From Anderseniella sp963759095 (GTDB lineage Bacteria > Pseudomonadota > Alphaproteobacteria > Rhizobiales > Aestuariivirgaceae), in NCBI GenBank assembly GCA_963759095.1, contig CAVWYF010000010.1:124001-188000 (forward strand): 64,000 nucleotides of DNA, in the 5' to 3' direction. A program made the position numbers and the translations under genes. The notes beneath the pieces were generated by a model. The model saw only the letters and a list, made by a program, of their open reading frames with translations. It was not told the origin of the DNA and did not search any database. Positions 26,320 through 35,785 of the stretch are shown here, piece after piece. The first letter of the stretch is position 1. Each line of letters starts with the position of its first letter.

Positions 26320-27351
26320 ATGACCTGGATGATGCCGCCCGAATGGACACCGCACAAGCGCACCTGGATGGGCTGGCCGTGTAATCCGGTGGTGCTGGAG
26401 CTGGTTGGTTCTCCTGAGGCGGCCTACCGGGCATGGGCAGGCGCGGCCAACAAGGTAGCCCGGTTTGAACCGGTTACCATGGTGTGCAATCCCGGCGCGC
26501 AGACCGTGGCCCGAAAATATCTCGATGCCGGAGTGACAATCATTGAACGCGACCTTGGCGACAGCTGGATGCGGGACTGTGGTCCGACATTCGTGGTCGA
26601 TGAGCAAGGCGCGCTTGGCGCTGTTGACTGGACATTCAACGGCTGGGGCGGCCGCACTTTTCCTGAAGGTTCCGCAGATGCGCTTGTTGCCAGGTTCGTT
26701 GCCGAGCAGGCCGGCGCCGAGCGGCTGCCGTCCGTGCTGGTGAATGAAGGTGGTGCCATCCATGTCGATGGCGAAGGCACCTTGCTGCTCACTGAAAATG
26801 TCCAATTGAACCGCAACCGCAATCCAAACTGGACACGCCAGGAAGTCGAAGCTGAAATGCACGGCAAGCTGGGCACCGGCAAGGCCATCTGGGTGCCGCG
26901 CGGCCTCGAGGCTGACACGACAGAATCCGGAACCGACGGCCACATTGATACGCTGGCCTGCTTCGTCAAACCTGGCGTAGTTGTCGTGCACGGCCAGCCG
27001 GATCCGGATCATCCCGACCATGAAATCGCCAGGGAAATCGAAGCCATCATGCGGGCCGAAACCGATGCGCGCGGCCGTGCGCTGGAGGTGATCGTGCTGG
27101 ACGCGCCAAAGGAGCGTTATGATCATGGTGAGCCCTTGTCCTGCTCCTATGTGAATTTTTCCTTTGTGAATGGCGGTGTCGTTCTGTGTGAATTCGAAGA
27201 CCCCCAGGATGAAGTGGTGGCGGGCGTTTTCCGGCGGCTGTTCAATGACCGCGAGGTTGTGTCTGTGCCGGCGGTGGATATTTTCAAGGGCGGGGGCGGC
27301 GTACATTGCATCACCCAGCAGGAACCGCTGTGTGCGGCCAATGGAGGATAA
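26320..27351 (+). CDS. aguA: Agmatine deiminase
   Basis: A 343-residue guanidino-modifying enzyme converting agmatine to N-carbamoylputrescine and ammonia. It opens PPEWTPHKRTWMGWP, has ERDLGDSWMRDCGPTFVVD (substrate-binding Asp residues), FNGWGG, NEGGAIHVDGEGT and ESGTDGHIDTLACF (catalytic His), and ends with the nucleophilic Cys330 in GGGVHCITQQEP. AAGGAG lies upstream of the ATG. The next gene encodes the following pathway step, 6 bases on. A long antisense reading frame across this locus is a shadow. Confidence 0.95.
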   Translation: MTWMMPPEWTPHKRTWMGWPCNPVVLELVGSPEAAYRAWAGAANKVARFEPVTMVCNPGAQTVARKYLDAGVTIIERDLGDSWMRDCGPTFVVDEQGALGAVDWTFNGWGGRTFPEGSADALVARFVAEQAGAERLPSVLVNEGGAIHVDGEGTLLLTENVQLNRNRNPNWTRQEVEAEMHGKLGTGKAIWVPRGLEADTTESGTDGHIDTLACFVKPGVVVVHGQPDPDHPDHEIAREIEAIMRAETDARGRALEVIVLDAPKERYDHGEPLSCSYVNFSFVNGGVVLCEFEDPQDEVVAGVFRRLFNDREVVSVPAVDIFKGGGGVHCITQQEPLCAANGG

Positions 27352-27357
27352 TGTCAC

Positions 27358-28248
27358 ATGCGCAATGTAACAATCGCGGCCACGCAGATGGCTTGCACCG
27401 ACGTTGTGTCGGAAAATGTCGAACGTGGCGAAAAGCTGGTTCGAGATGCCGCGGGCAAAGGCGCCAATGTCGTCCTGCTGCAGGAACTGTTTGAAGGGTA
27501 TTATTTCTGTCAGGACGAGTTGCCGGAATTCTATGCCCGGGCGTTGCCGGCCAAGGGCCATCCCACAATTGAGCATTTCAAGGGTGTCGCCAGGGAACTT
27601 GGTGTTGTGCTGCCGGTATCGTTCTATGAAGAGGCCGGTAATGCGCGGTTCAATTCGGTAGCCATCATCGATGCGGACGGAACCGACCTCGGCATCTACC
27701 GCAAGTCCCATATTCCGCATGGTTCAGGTTATCAGGAAAAGTACTATTTTTCTCCCGGCGATACCGGCTTCAAGGTTTGGGAAACATTGTTCGGTCGTAT
27801 CGGTGTCGGCATATGCTGGGATCAATGGTTTCCCGAAACGGCCCGGTCCATGGCGGTGATGGGGGCAGAGATGCTGTTTTTTCCGACCGCGATCGGATCG
27901 GAGTTGCTGGACCCTTCATGGGACTCCGCAGCGCACTGGCAGCGGGTACAGCAGGGACATGCCGGCGCCAATCTGATGCCGTTGGTGGCATCCAACAGGA
28001 TCGGCACCGAGCCTGGCCGCAACGGCACTGAAATGACATTTTACGGCTCGTCATTCATTGCAGATTTTACCGGCGAGAAAGTGGCTGAAGCCAACCGCAC
28101 CGACGAGACGGTATTGACCCAGACATTTGACCTGGATGACCTGGCCGAGAAGCGTGCTTATTGGGGCATTTTCCGCGATCGCCGTCCGGAACTGTATGAT
28201 CCGGTCATTTCGCTGGATGGCCGCTCTTCCGTGTTTGGTGTCGATTGA
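27358..28248 (+). CDS. aguB: N-carbamoylputrescine amidase
   Basis: A 296-residue nitrilase-fold enzyme that hydrolyses N-carbamoylputrescine to putrescine, CO2 and ammonia. The catalytic triad is visible as Glu43 (LLQELFEG), Lys116 (YRKSHIP) and Cys153 (GVGICWDQWFPE). IPHGSGYQEKYYFSPGDTGF is characteristic of the AguB subgroup. With aguA immediately upstream it completes the arginine-decarboxylase-linked route to putrescine. The stop overlaps the next start (TGATG). Confidence 0.95.
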   Translation: MRNVTIAATQMACTDVVSENVERGEKLVRDAAGKGANVVLLQELFEGYYFCQDELPEFYARALPAKGHPTIEHFKGVARELGVVLPVSFYEEAGNARFNSVAIIDADGTDLGIYRKSHIPHGSGYQEKYYFSPGDTGFKVWETLFGRIGVGICWDQWFPETARSMAVMGAEMLFFPTAIGSELLDPSWDSAAHWQRVQQGHAGANLMPLVASNRIGTEPGRNGTEMTFYGSSFIADFTGEKVAEANRTDETVLTQTFDLDDLAEKRAYWGIFRDRRPELYDPVISLDGRSSVFGVD

Positions 28249-28688
28249 TGACCGGACAGGCGAAAGGACACTGCCTGTGCGGCGCGGTATGCTTCGAATT
28301 TGAACATGAGGCGGGCCAGGCATTTCATTGCCATTGCGAGAGCTGCAGGCGGGCGGCGTCTTCACCGGTCACCACCTGGATCACCGCGCCGACCGACAAA
28401 GTCCGCTTTACAGAGGGTGAGCCGAAATACTTTACCTCTTCTCCGGGTGTCAGGCGCGGATTTTGCGGAACCTGCGGATCGCCGCTGACCTATGAAGGAC
28501 CTGTACATCCCGGTTTTATCGATCTGTATGCAGCATCGCTTGAACCGGATGTGGTCGTCGAACCGGCCTACCATGTATACAGTGACGAGCAATTGCCGTG
28601 GTTTGAAGTGTACGATGATCTGCCCCGCTATGGTGGATCGACCAGCGCCGGCAAACCACCAGTCCGCAAGGGCGTTCGCAACTCCTGA
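28248..28688 (+). CDS. GFA family (CENP-V/glutathione-dependent formaldehyde-activating-like) protein
   Basis: A 146-residue zinc-binding protein. Cysteine motifs are CLCGAVCFEF, FHCHCESCRRA and GFCGTCGSPLTY, the Mss4-like fold of GFA proteins. Family members were first linked to S-hydroxymethylglutathione formation, but most have no proven role. ATG 28248 overlaps the aguB stop by one base and is preferred to the upstream TTG. Being coupled to aguAB suggests a part in the same metabolic unit, or simple operon hitch-hiking. Confidence 0.88.
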   Translation: MTGQAKGHCLCGAVCFEFEHEAGQAFHCHCESCRRAASSPVTTWITAPTDKVRFTEGEPKYFTSSPGVRRGFCGTCGSPLTYEGPVHPGFIDLYAASLEPDVVVEPAYHVYSDEQLPWFEVYDDLPRYGGSTSAGKPPVRKGVRNS

Positions 28689-28708
28689 GCATAATGAGAG
28701 GTGACGCC

Positions 28709-29509
28709 ATGTCGGTGCGTGTCGAAAAATCGGGTGCAGTCTGGACGGTAATTCATTCGAGGCCACAGGCACGCAATGCCATGGATCCTGAAAGCGCAGA
28801 TGCCCTTCAGGATGCCTTCCTTGAATTTGATCGGGACGACACAGCTTCCGTTGCCGTGTTCTGGGGTGAGGGCGGAGCATTTTGCGCAGGCTGGGACCTG
28901 AAACATGCAGCTGCCCTTGCAAACGATGACCCGCTGGTAGAATTGAATTTCGCTGATGCCCCGGAAAAAGATCCTCGCGGCCCAATGGGGCCATCGCGCC
29001 TTGAACTCGACAAACCCGTGATTGCTGCGATTGCCGGCCCTGCCGTTGCCGGCGGCATGGAACTGGCGATGTGGGCCGATATGCGGGTGATGGAGCAGTC
29101 TGCCTACATGGGGGTTTACTGCCGGCGCTGGGGCATACCGCTCATTGACGGTGGAACGGTGCGCCTGCCGCGCCTGGTAGGCGAGGGGCGCGCCATGAAC
29201 ATCGTGCTGACGGGCCGAAAGGTGACAGCGCAGGAATGTGAACGTATTGGACTGTGCGAATATGTGGTGGAAGATGGCTGTGCACGAGACAAGGCCGAAC
29301 AACTGGCTCATGACATTGCGCGGTTCCCGCAGAGTTGTGTACGTGCCGACCGGCGCTCGGTTATTGCCCAGCATGGTCTCGGTGTGCGTGACGCACTGGT
29401 TCGCGAATGGCACAACGGACGCCCGGAACTGGCCGCCGGTGGTTTGCAAGGGGCAGGTCATTTCAGCGCTGGCAAGGGGCGCCATGGCGATTTTGGCAAG
29501 GTCAGGTAG
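28709..29509 (+). CDS. Enoyl-CoA hydratase/isomerase (crotonase) family protein
   Basis: A 266-residue crotonase. The oxyanion-hole blocks are GEGGAFCAGWDLKHAA near residue 60 and IAGPAVAGGMELAMWADMRV near residue 110. The usual catalytic Glu pair is not obvious (MGVYCRRWGIPLIDGGTVRLPRL), so its reaction may be isomerisation or something other than hydration. ATG 28709 is preferred over ATG 28694 because GAGAGGTG lies just upstream. It follows the aguA-aguB-GFA unit by 20 bases. Confidence 0.88.
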   Translation: MSVRVEKSGAVWTVIHSRPQARNAMDPESADALQDAFLEFDRDDTASVAVFWGEGGAFCAGWDLKHAAALANDDPLVELNFADAPEKDPRGPMGPSRLELDKPVIAAIAGPAVAGGMELAMWADMRVMEQSAYMGVYCRRWGIPLIDGGTVRLPRLVGEGRAMNIVLTGRKVTAQECERIGLCEYVVEDGCARDKAEQLAHDIARFPQSCVRADRRSVIAQHGLGVRDALVREWHNGRPELAAGGLQGAGHFSAGKGRHGDFGKVR

Positions 29510-29565
29510 ATGCGAATTTTATTCTGTTGCTTGCCTGCGATGACCGGCAAAGTTAGACACCAGAG

Positions 29566-30459
29566 ATGACACATTCATTTCTCTCCCCGCAACTTCGCGG
29601 CGCGTTGGCGATCGCGGTTGGCGCCGGTCTGTGGGGGCTGTTCTGGATCCCGCTGAGGTATCTGTCTGAAGCCGGCTTCGGCCCGTTCTGGTCAGCCGCA
29701 ATGGCTATGGGCGCGGGGTTGCCTGTCGCAATTTGGGCCGCGTCAAGATGGGGTAAGTGGCAACCAGATCATGTGCGCTGGATGGCGCTTGTGGGCGTCG
29801 GGATTGGCATTTCCGAGGTCTGCTACTTTTATGCAGTGGTCTCCACGGATGTCATCAGGGCGATCTTCCTGTTTTACATGCTGCCGATCTGGGCCACCCT
29901 GATTGACCGGGTGGTGTTTGGTATTCGGCTTGCCCCGTGGCGTGCTTTTGCCATTCTGCTGGCCTTCGCCGGTTTGTGGCTGCTGCTTGGCGGCGATGGT
30001 GGATTGCCGGTGCCGCGCAATGCCGGTGACTGGGCGGGTCTGGTGGCAGGTTTTTTCTGGGGCTCGACCCTGTCCCTGGTGCGTGGCCGTGCCGAAGTCG
30101 ATCCCTACTGGAACGTGGCGTCAGCGATTTTCTTCGGGACTTTGCTTGCAGCACTGGCAGCTGTGCTGATCGGCAACGTTGAGTTTTCTGAAGGGTCGCT
30201 GACCCCGACACTTGCCGTGGGGGTCGTGGCATTCGGCATTCTTGCTTTCTGGCCATCGATGATCGGCCAGCTATGGGGCGCCCGGCTTGTGCCGGCAACC
30301 AGGGCTGCATTGCTGACCATGACCGAAATCGTCGTTGCAACGATCAGCGCCTGGGTGTTGATCGGAACTTCGATGACAACCCTGTCGGTTATCGGCGGCA
30401 TGGTCATCGTCACCGCGGTGCTGATTGATATTTACGGCAATGCGGAAAACTCAGCGTAG
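29566..30459 (+). CDS. DMT superfamily (EamA) transporter
   Basis: A 297-residue membrane protein with about ten hydrophobic segments in two EamA halves. The first starts LRGALAIAVGAGLWGLFWIPLRYL; the second begins near GDWAGLVAGFFWGSTLSLVRGRA. The last helix ends SVIGGMVIVTAVLIDIY. EamA proteins usually export amino acids or metabolites; the substrate is unknown. It is convergent with the TetR gene, only 2 bases apart, so each gene's transcription probably runs into the other. Confidence 0.88.
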   Translation: MTHSFLSPQLRGALAIAVGAGLWGLFWIPLRYLSEAGFGPFWSAAMAMGAGLPVAIWAASRWGKWQPDHVRWMALVGVGIGISEVCYFYAVVSTDVIRAIFLFYMLPIWATLIDRVVFGIRLAPWRAFAILLAFAGLWLLLGGDGGLPVPRNAGDWAGLVAGFFWGSTLSLVRGRAEVDPYWNVASAIFFGTLLAALAAVLIGNVEFSEGSLTPTLAVGVVAFGILAFWPSMIGQLWGARLVPATRAALLTMTEIVVATISAWVLIGTSMTTLSVIGGMVIVTAVLIDIYGNAENSA

Positions 30460-30461
30460 CG

Positions 30462-31073
30462 CTATTTTAATCCGGCAAGCGTCGCTCGCACCAGCAGGTT
30501 GACCTGGGCTTCCAGTTTGCGTTGTGGCACGGCGAAGAAAAACCCCTGTAGACCAAGGGCAACCACACCGTGCACGGCGGAAAACAATAATCCGGCAAGT
30601 TGCCAGTTGTCCTCGTCAGAGATGGCGGGCTGTAGTCGTTGCAGTGACTTCACGATATGGCCAACCAGGTGCACATGCTCGTCCATGTGCCAGTCTGGAA
30701 TATTGCGGCTGATGCGTTCGCCGTGTTCGAACAGGGCAGACCAGGCGTTGGTATGCTCAATGGCAAACTGGCAGTAAGCGACTGCCAGTTCGCTCAGACA
30801 GTCTTCCGGTTCCAGCCCGCACGCGCCACCGGGCACAAAACCGCTGATCTTCTGGTCCAGCTTTGCAAGGGTTCTGGAGTTGACCGCGATAATCAGACCG
30901 TCAATGTCCTCAAACACATTGTAGATGGCGCCGACAGAGCAGCCGACTGCGGACGCAACGGCGCGCGCCGTTAACGCGCTTAGCCCTTGTGTGGCCAGTA
31001 TTGTCTCACCCGCGTCGATCAACTCAAGGCGCAATTTGTGTCGGCGTTCAGTGGTCTTGCTGCCGGTAACCAT
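30462..31073 (-). CDS. TetR family transcriptional regulator
   Basis: A 203-residue regulator. The helix-turn-helix is at residues 12-58 (HKLRLELIDAGETILATQGLSALTARAVASAVGCSVGAIYNVF). The C-terminal part resembles the TetR_C domain of the WHG type (LFEHGERISRNIPDWHM). It faces the esterase/acyltransferase operon across 144 bases holding three near-identical palindromes, the first of which lies 14 bases upstream of its own start. Self-repression and control of the lipid genes are likely. Confidence 0.9.
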   Translation of the reverse strand: MVTGSKTTERRHKLRLELIDAGETILATQGLSALTARAVASAVGCSVGAIYNVFEDIDGLIIAVNSRTLAKLDQKISGFVPGGACGLEPEDCLSELAVAYCQFAIEHTNAWSALFEHGERISRNIPDWHMDEHVHLVGHIVKSLQRLQPAISDEDNWQLAGLLFSAVHGVVALGLQGFFFAVPQRKLEAQVNLLVRATLAGLK

Positions 31074-31087
31074 TTCAACCTCATTTG

Positions 31088-31157
31088 TGAACGCCGTTCA
31101 AATTATTCTTGAACAGCGTTCATAAGTGCATTATAACATATTCATGAACACTGTTCA
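31088..31157. promoter_or_regulatory. Three TGAAC-N3-GTTCA operator palindromes
   Basis: Copies lie at 31088-31100 (centre GCC as TGAACGCCGTTCA), 31110-31122 (TGAACAGCGTTCA) and 31145-31157 (TGAACACTGTTCA). All share the 5-base arms TGAAC/GTTCA with three central bases; start-to-start spacing is 22 and 35 bases. They fill the divergent promoter region between the TetR gene and the esterase gene and are the obvious TetR binding sites. Confidence 0.85.
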
Positions 31158-31217
31158 TAAATTGGTTTCAAAAATGTTGCAAGCCTGTTTAATCCTGTTG
31201 GGAAGGAAACCGACACA

Positions 31218-32210
31218 ATGCTGAGCCGCCGCCCAAATCAACTTGATGAAATAAAACCCCTGTCCGGAATTCTGCAGGGCACGGGTTTGTGTGCCTTTGT
31301 GTTCATAAGCCTCATCATTATGGGGCTGCTGTCTGTGCCGGTTCGCGCTGAAAACCCGAATGCTGCTTTGCCCACACTAGGGGGTACGCAATTGTGGGCA
31401 GACGAAAAACTGCGCGGCGGCTGGCGTATTCAACGTCATGTCTGGTCCGGGCACTACCGGCTGCTGGATGGCCAGAATGTTCGCCACGCCTGGGGCAGCT
31501 ATGCGGATTGTCTGACCAGGCTGATGCAGCGCAAGGTTGCAGCACCCCAAAACCGGCATTTCGTGCTGCTTGTGCATGGCATCGGGCGCGGGCCTGCAAC
31601 TTTCGGGAACTTGCCGGACAAATTGCGCAAGGCCGGGCTTGAAGCTCGTGCAATCAGTTATCCCAGCACAAGAGGGTCAATCGAGGACCACACGGTCCAG
31701 TTGGAAAGACTGCTGCGGCGATTGGATGGTGTGGATGAAGTTTCGTTCGTAACCCATTCCATGGGAGGCATTATTGTGCGTAGGTTATTGGCTGGAGACG
31801 GTGCGTGGAAATCACGTATTACGCCAGGGAGACTGGTCATGATTGCACCACCAAACCAGGGGTCGCTCATAGCACAGGCGCTGCAACCCGCATGGCCCTA
31901 CAAACTGGTTTACGGTGCCGCCGGCCAGCAGTTGACGCTGGCAAAAGTCATGAGCCTTCCCGTACCAGATGTCCCTTTTGGCGTCATTGCCGGCGGCCTG
32001 GGGAATTCTAAAGGTTATAACCCGCTTGTTCCGGGAGACGACGATGGCACAGTGGCGGTTGGCGAAACCCGCCTTGAAGGCGCTAAGGACTTTATGGTTT
32101 TACCTGGTCTTCACGGATTTATCGCAAGGTCGCCGGAGATTGAGCTGCCGGTTCTGAATTTTCTCAAGTCAGGCCGTTTCGAAAACGTAAGGAGACATCC
32201 CAATGGATAA
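31218..32210 (+). CDS. Alpha/beta hydrolase (esterase/lipase-like), exported or membrane-anchored
   Basis: A 330-residue protein. A hydrophobic segment at residues 25-42 (TGLCAFVFISLIIMGLLSV) follows a charged N-terminus and ends in VRAE, so it is either a signal peptide or an anchor. The hydrolase domain has LLVHGIGRGPATF (oxyanion region), the nucleophile elbow VTHSMGGIIVRRL, and later GDDDGTVAVGET and LHGF, supplying Asp and His. Triacylglycerol-lipase-like or phospholipase action is plausible. Its end overlaps the next gene by 8 bases, linking it to phospholipid remodelling. Confidence 0.85.
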   Translation: MLSRRPNQLDEIKPLSGILQGTGLCAFVFISLIIMGLLSVPVRAENPNAALPTLGGTQLWADEKLRGGWRIQRHVWSGHYRLLDGQNVRHAWGSYADCLTRLMQRKVAAPQNRHFVLLVHGIGRGPATFGNLPDKLRKAGLEARAISYPSTRGSIEDHTVQLERLLRRLDGVDEVSFVTHSMGGIIVRRLLAGDGAWKSRITPGRLVMIAPPNQGSLIAQALQPAWPYKLVYGAAGQQLTLAKVMSLPVPDVPFGVIAGGLGNSKGYNPLVPGDDDGTVAVGETRLEGAKDFMVLPGLHGFIARSPEIELPVLNFLKSGRFENVRRHPNG

Positions 32211-35200
32211 TTCGCAGTTTGCCTTGCTGAGGTCGAAACGCTTTCTGCCTCTGTTTGTCACCCAGGCGCTGGGTGCCCTGAACGACAATGTGTACAAAAA
32301 CGCACTGGCTATCCTGCTGGTTTACCGCATTGCTGCCGAAGCTGGTCTGAATGCGGCCGTGATGGCAACGGCTGCCGGTGGCATTTTTATCCTGCCGTTC
32401 TTTCTGTTTTCCGCCACCGCCGGACAGGTTGCCGACAAGTTCGACAAGGCAGGCCTGATCCGGCAGATCAAGCTGGCAGAAATTGTCATCATGACACTTG
32501 GTGCCCTGGCATTGTTCTCCGGCGATGTGTGGTTTTTGTTCGGCGTGTTGTTTCTCATGGGCACGCAATCCGCATTCTTCGGCCCGCTGAAATACTCCAT
32601 TCTGCCGGTACACCTCAAGGAAAGTCAGCTGATCGGCGCCAACTCGCTGATCGAGGCTGGCACGTTTCTCGCCATTCTTGCCGGCACGATTGCGGGCGGT
32701 CTGCTGGTTTTGACAGGTTATGGCATTGCCATTGTCTCCGGGCTGGTTCTGATACTGGCGGGTCTTGGCTATGCGGCAAGTCGCTTCATACCGGCTGCGC
32801 CGGCTGCAGCCCCTGATTTGAAGATCAGCTGGAATGTTGTTGCCGAAAGCTGGCGCATGGTGTCGAAGGCGGCATCGGTGAGGTTTTCACGCCTGACCAT
32901 TCTGGGCATCTCCTGGTTCTGGCTGGTGGGTGCAACCTTGCTGTCGCTGTTCCCGGCGATTTCCAGCGACCTGTTGAAGGGTGACGAAACCGTTGTCACG
33001 CTGTTCCTGGTCCTGTTTACGGTCGGCATCGCCATTGGATCCATGTTGTGTAACCGTTTGCTGAAAGGCCAGGTCACGGCAATCCACGCCCCGTTCGGAG
33101 CCCTCGGCATCACCATTTTTATCGCCGATTTCTCGTTCGCGTTGATGAATTACCAGCCGATGGCAAACGGGGAACTGGTTGGCGGGCTGACCTTCCTGTC
33201 TGACTGGACCAATCTGCGCATGATGCTGGACCTGATTGGCGTGGCGTTGTGCGGGGGTATTTTCATCGTGCCGTTATACGCCATTCTGCAGGCAAGATCT
33301 GACGATGAGGATCGCTCGCGAACCATTGCCGCCAACAATATCGTCAACGCGTTTTTCATGACCGCGGGTGCCGGAGTAGTAGCGGCACTGATCGGGGCAG
33401 GGGTTGCCATTCCAATAGTCCTGCTGGGTATCGCCGCGATCAATTTCATTGTCGCGATCTATGTATGTGTGCTGTTGCCGGACCAGTTGATCAAGACGGC
33501 TCTGATCGGCATTCTCAAGCTGTTCTACCGGGTTGAGGTCAAAGGCCTGGAGAACTACGAAAAAGCCGGCAAGCGTGCCGTCATAGTTGTGAACCACGTA
33601 TCGTTCCTGGATCCTGTCCTGCTGGCTGCGTTCCTGCCGGTCAAACCCCTGTTCGCCGTCAACACTCACATTGCGAATGCCTGGTGGGTGAAGCCCTTCC
33701 TCAGGCTGGTCGACGCCTTCCCGATGGACCCGACCAATCCGATGGCCGCCAAGGCGCTGGTGCGTGAAGTCAGGCAGGACAAGCACTGTGTCATATTCCC
33801 CGAAGGACGCATTACCGTCACGGGCGCCCTCATGAAGGTGTTTGAAGGCCCGGCAATGATTGCAGATCAGGCTGACGCCGACCTGGTGCCGGTGCGTATC
33901 GATGGTGCCCAGTACACATTTTTCTCCAGGCTCAAGGGCACTCTGCGCGCCCGCTGGTTCCCCAAGATTACGCTGACCATCATGCCGCCGCGCAAGCTGG
34001 AAGTACCGGACGGCCTGGTCGGCAAAAGCCGCCGCCGTCATGCCGGCCAGCAGCTTTACGATGTCATGAGTGACATGATCTTTGAAACCTGCAATCGCCG
34101 CCGGTCTTTGTATGACGCCTTGCTGGACGCAAAAGTCGTGCATGGCGGCAAGCATCCGATACTGGAAGACATCGAGCGCAACGCACTCGGATACGGAAAA
34201 CTTGTCCTGAGCGCCCGGATAATGGGCCGCAAGCTGGCGGGCTATTGTGGCAAGGGCGAGCGTGTCGGGCTGATGGTACCCAACTCCGTCGGGGCTGTCG
34301 TGACCTTCTTTGCCCTGCAGTCGCAGGGCCGTGTGCCGGCCATGCTGAACTTCTCCACCGGTCTGGCAAATATGCAGGCGGCCATTGCAGCAGCCGATAT
34401 CAAGACTGTCATCACCTCGCGAAAATTCATCGAGGTTGCCAAGATGGAAGACACGGTGGCTGCATTCGAGAAAACCGTGAAAGTGGTCTACCTGGAAGAT
34501 ATCAAGGCTTCCATAGGCGGTTGGGACAAGGCGCTGGCGCTGGTCACGGCGCCGTTTGCCGGGATCGCACATTCCAGGCTTGCGATCTCGCCGGATGATC
34601 CGGCCGTTGTCCTGTTTACCTCCGGTTCCGAGGGCACCCCCAAAGGCGTTGTTCTGAGCCACTCCAACCTGTTGGCAAACTGCTACCAGCTTGGAGCTCG
34701 GGTGGACTTCAACCCGCGCGACATCGTGTTCAATGCACTGCCGGTGTTTCATTCGTTCGGGCTGACCGGCGGCACGCTGCTGCCGGTACTCGCCGGGGTA
34801 AAGACGTTCCTGTACCCGTCACCGCTGCATTACCGTATCGTGCCGGCGCTGGTTTACGACACCAATTCCACCATCATGTTTGGCACGGATACCTTCCTGG
34901 CAGGCTATGCGCGGTCTTCCGATGCATACGATTTCTATTCCGTCCGTTATGCGTTTGCCGGCGCTGAAAAAGTCAAGGACGAGACCCGGAGAGTGTGGAG
35001 CGAAAAATTCGGCATCCGCATTTTTGAAGGCTATGGTGCCACCGAAACATCGCCCGGCATTTCGACCAACACGGCGCAGCATTTCAAGGCAGGGTCCGTG
35101 GGCCGCTTCCTGCCGGGCATTTCATATGAGTTGCAGCCGGTCCCCGGTATCGAGGAGGGCGGCAGGCTAGTCGTCAACGGGCCCAATGTCATGCTGGGTT

Positions 35201-35622
35201 ATTTGCGCGCGGAAAATCCAGGCGTGCTGGAAAGGACAGATGATGCCACCTACGACACCGGTGACATAGTTGATGTTGATGAACACGGTTTCATCACCAT
35301 CCTGGGCCGGGCCAAGCGGTTCGCCAAGATCGCCGGCGAGATGGTCAGCCTCACGGCTGTTGAGGCCCAGGTCAGTACCATGTGGCCGGACAACATGCAT
35401 GCGGTGGTCTCGATACCGGATGCCCGCAAGGGCGAACAGCTCGTGCTGGTGACAGACAACGCCAAGGCCAAGCGCGACGCGCTGCAGACCCACTGCAAGA
35501 AGCACGGGCTGGGTGAACTGATGATGCCTAAAACCATCATGAACGTTAAGTCAGTGCCGGTACTGGGTACCGGCAAGACCGACTACGTCGGTGTAGGCGC
35601 ACTCGTCGCGGCCTGCAATTGA
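32203..35622 (+). CDS. Lysophospholipid transporter/acyltransferase/acyl-ACP synthetase fusion (LplT-Aas-like)
   Basis: A 1139-residue three-domain protein. Residues 1-420 are an MFS transporter like LplT (LFVTQALGALNDNVYKNAL). Residues 430-630 are a PlsC acyltransferase with the HX4D motif NHVSFLDP and VIFPEGRITVTG. Residues 640-1139 are an AMP-binding acyl ligase with LFTSGSEGTPKGVVLSHSNLL, GYGATETSPG and YDTGDIVDVDEHGFITILGR. In E. coli LplT and Aas are separate proteins that flip and re-acylate lysophosphatidylethanolamine; here all steps are in one chain. It is probably repressed by the divergent TetR regulator. Confidence 0.93.
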   Translation: MDNSQFALLRSKRFLPLFVTQALGALNDNVYKNALAILLVYRIAAEAGLNAAVMATAAGGIFILPFFLFSATAGQVADKFDKAGLIRQIKLAEIVIMTLGALALFSGDVWFLFGVLFLMGTQSAFFGPLKYSILPVHLKESQLIGANSLIEAGTFLAILAGTIAGGLLVLTGYGIAIVSGLVLILAGLGYAASRFIPAAPAAAPDLKISWNVVAESWRMVSKAASVRFSRLTILGISWFWLVGATLLSLFPAISSDLLKGDETVVTLFLVLFTVGIAIGSMLCNRLLKGQVTAIHAPFGALGITIFIADFSFALMNYQPMANGELVGGLTFLSDWTNLRMMLDLIGVALCGGIFIVPLYAILQARSDDEDRSRTIAANNIVNAFFMTAGAGVVAALIGAGVAIPIVLLGIAAINFIVAIYVCVLLPDQLIKTALIGILKLFYRVEVKGLENYEKAGKRAVIVVNHVSFLDPVLLAAFLPVKPLFAVNTHIANAWWVKPFLRLVDAFPMDPTNPMAAKALVREVRQDKHCVIFPEGRITVTGALMKVFEGPAMIADQADADLVPVRIDGAQYTFFSRLKGTLRARWFPKITLTIMPPRKLEVPDGLVGKSRRRHAGQQLYDVMSDMIFETCNRRRSLYDALLDAKVVHGGKHPILEDIERNALGYGKLVLSARIMGRKLAGYCGKGERVGLMVPNSVGAVVTFFALQSQGRVPAMLNFSTGLANMQAAIAAADIKTVITSRKFIEVAKMEDTVAAFEKTVKVVYLEDIKASIGGWDKALALVTAPFAGIAHSRLAISPDDPAVVLFTSGSEGTPKGVVLSHSNLLANCYQLGARVDFNPRDIVFNALPVFHSFGLTGGTLLPVLAGVKTFLYPSPLHYRIVPALVYDTNSTIMFGTDTFLAGYARSSDAYDFYSVRYAFAGAEKVKDETRRVWSEKFGIRIFEGYGATETSPGISTNTAQHFKAGSVGRFLPGISYELQPVPGIEEGGRLVVNGPNVMLGYLRAENPGVLERTDDATYDTGDIVDVDEHGFITILGRAKRFAKIAGEMVSLTAVEAQVSTMWPDNMHAVVSIPDARKGEQLVLVTDNAKAKRDALQTHCKKHGLGELMMPKTIMNVKSVPVLGTGKTDYVGVGALVAACN

Positions 35623-35652
35623 TTGGCAGTTGCAGCATTTTATGCTGTCAAA

Positions 35653-35682
35653 CCGGTCAGCTTGATATATCAGGCTGACCGG
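35653..35682. terminator. Hairpin after the LplT-Aas fusion gene
   Basis: Perfect arms CCGGTCAGC (35653-35661) and GCTGACCGG (35674-35682), 31 bases after the stop, with no T run. It is a probable 3' structure or factor-dependent terminator. Confidence 0.5.
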
Positions 35683-35785
35683 ACCGGCATATTCAAGATT
35701 TGCGCGCTACAATATTCTGCAAAATGGAGGTGACAGGGACCGGAGGCAGAGACGGTCCGTCCGTTTTGACATCAAGGATCCGGCA

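Noticed and set aside
26293..27720. A 475-codon open frame on the minus strand across aguA and aguB
   Set aside because: It is antisense to two genes with clear catalytic motifs and shows no recognisable domain; long antisense frames arise from the GC-rich codon pattern.
33274..34752. A 492-codon minus-strand frame inside the LplT-Aas fusion gene
   Set aside because: Antisense shadow of an unbroken three-domain protein; His/Gln-rich composition typical of reversed coding sequence.
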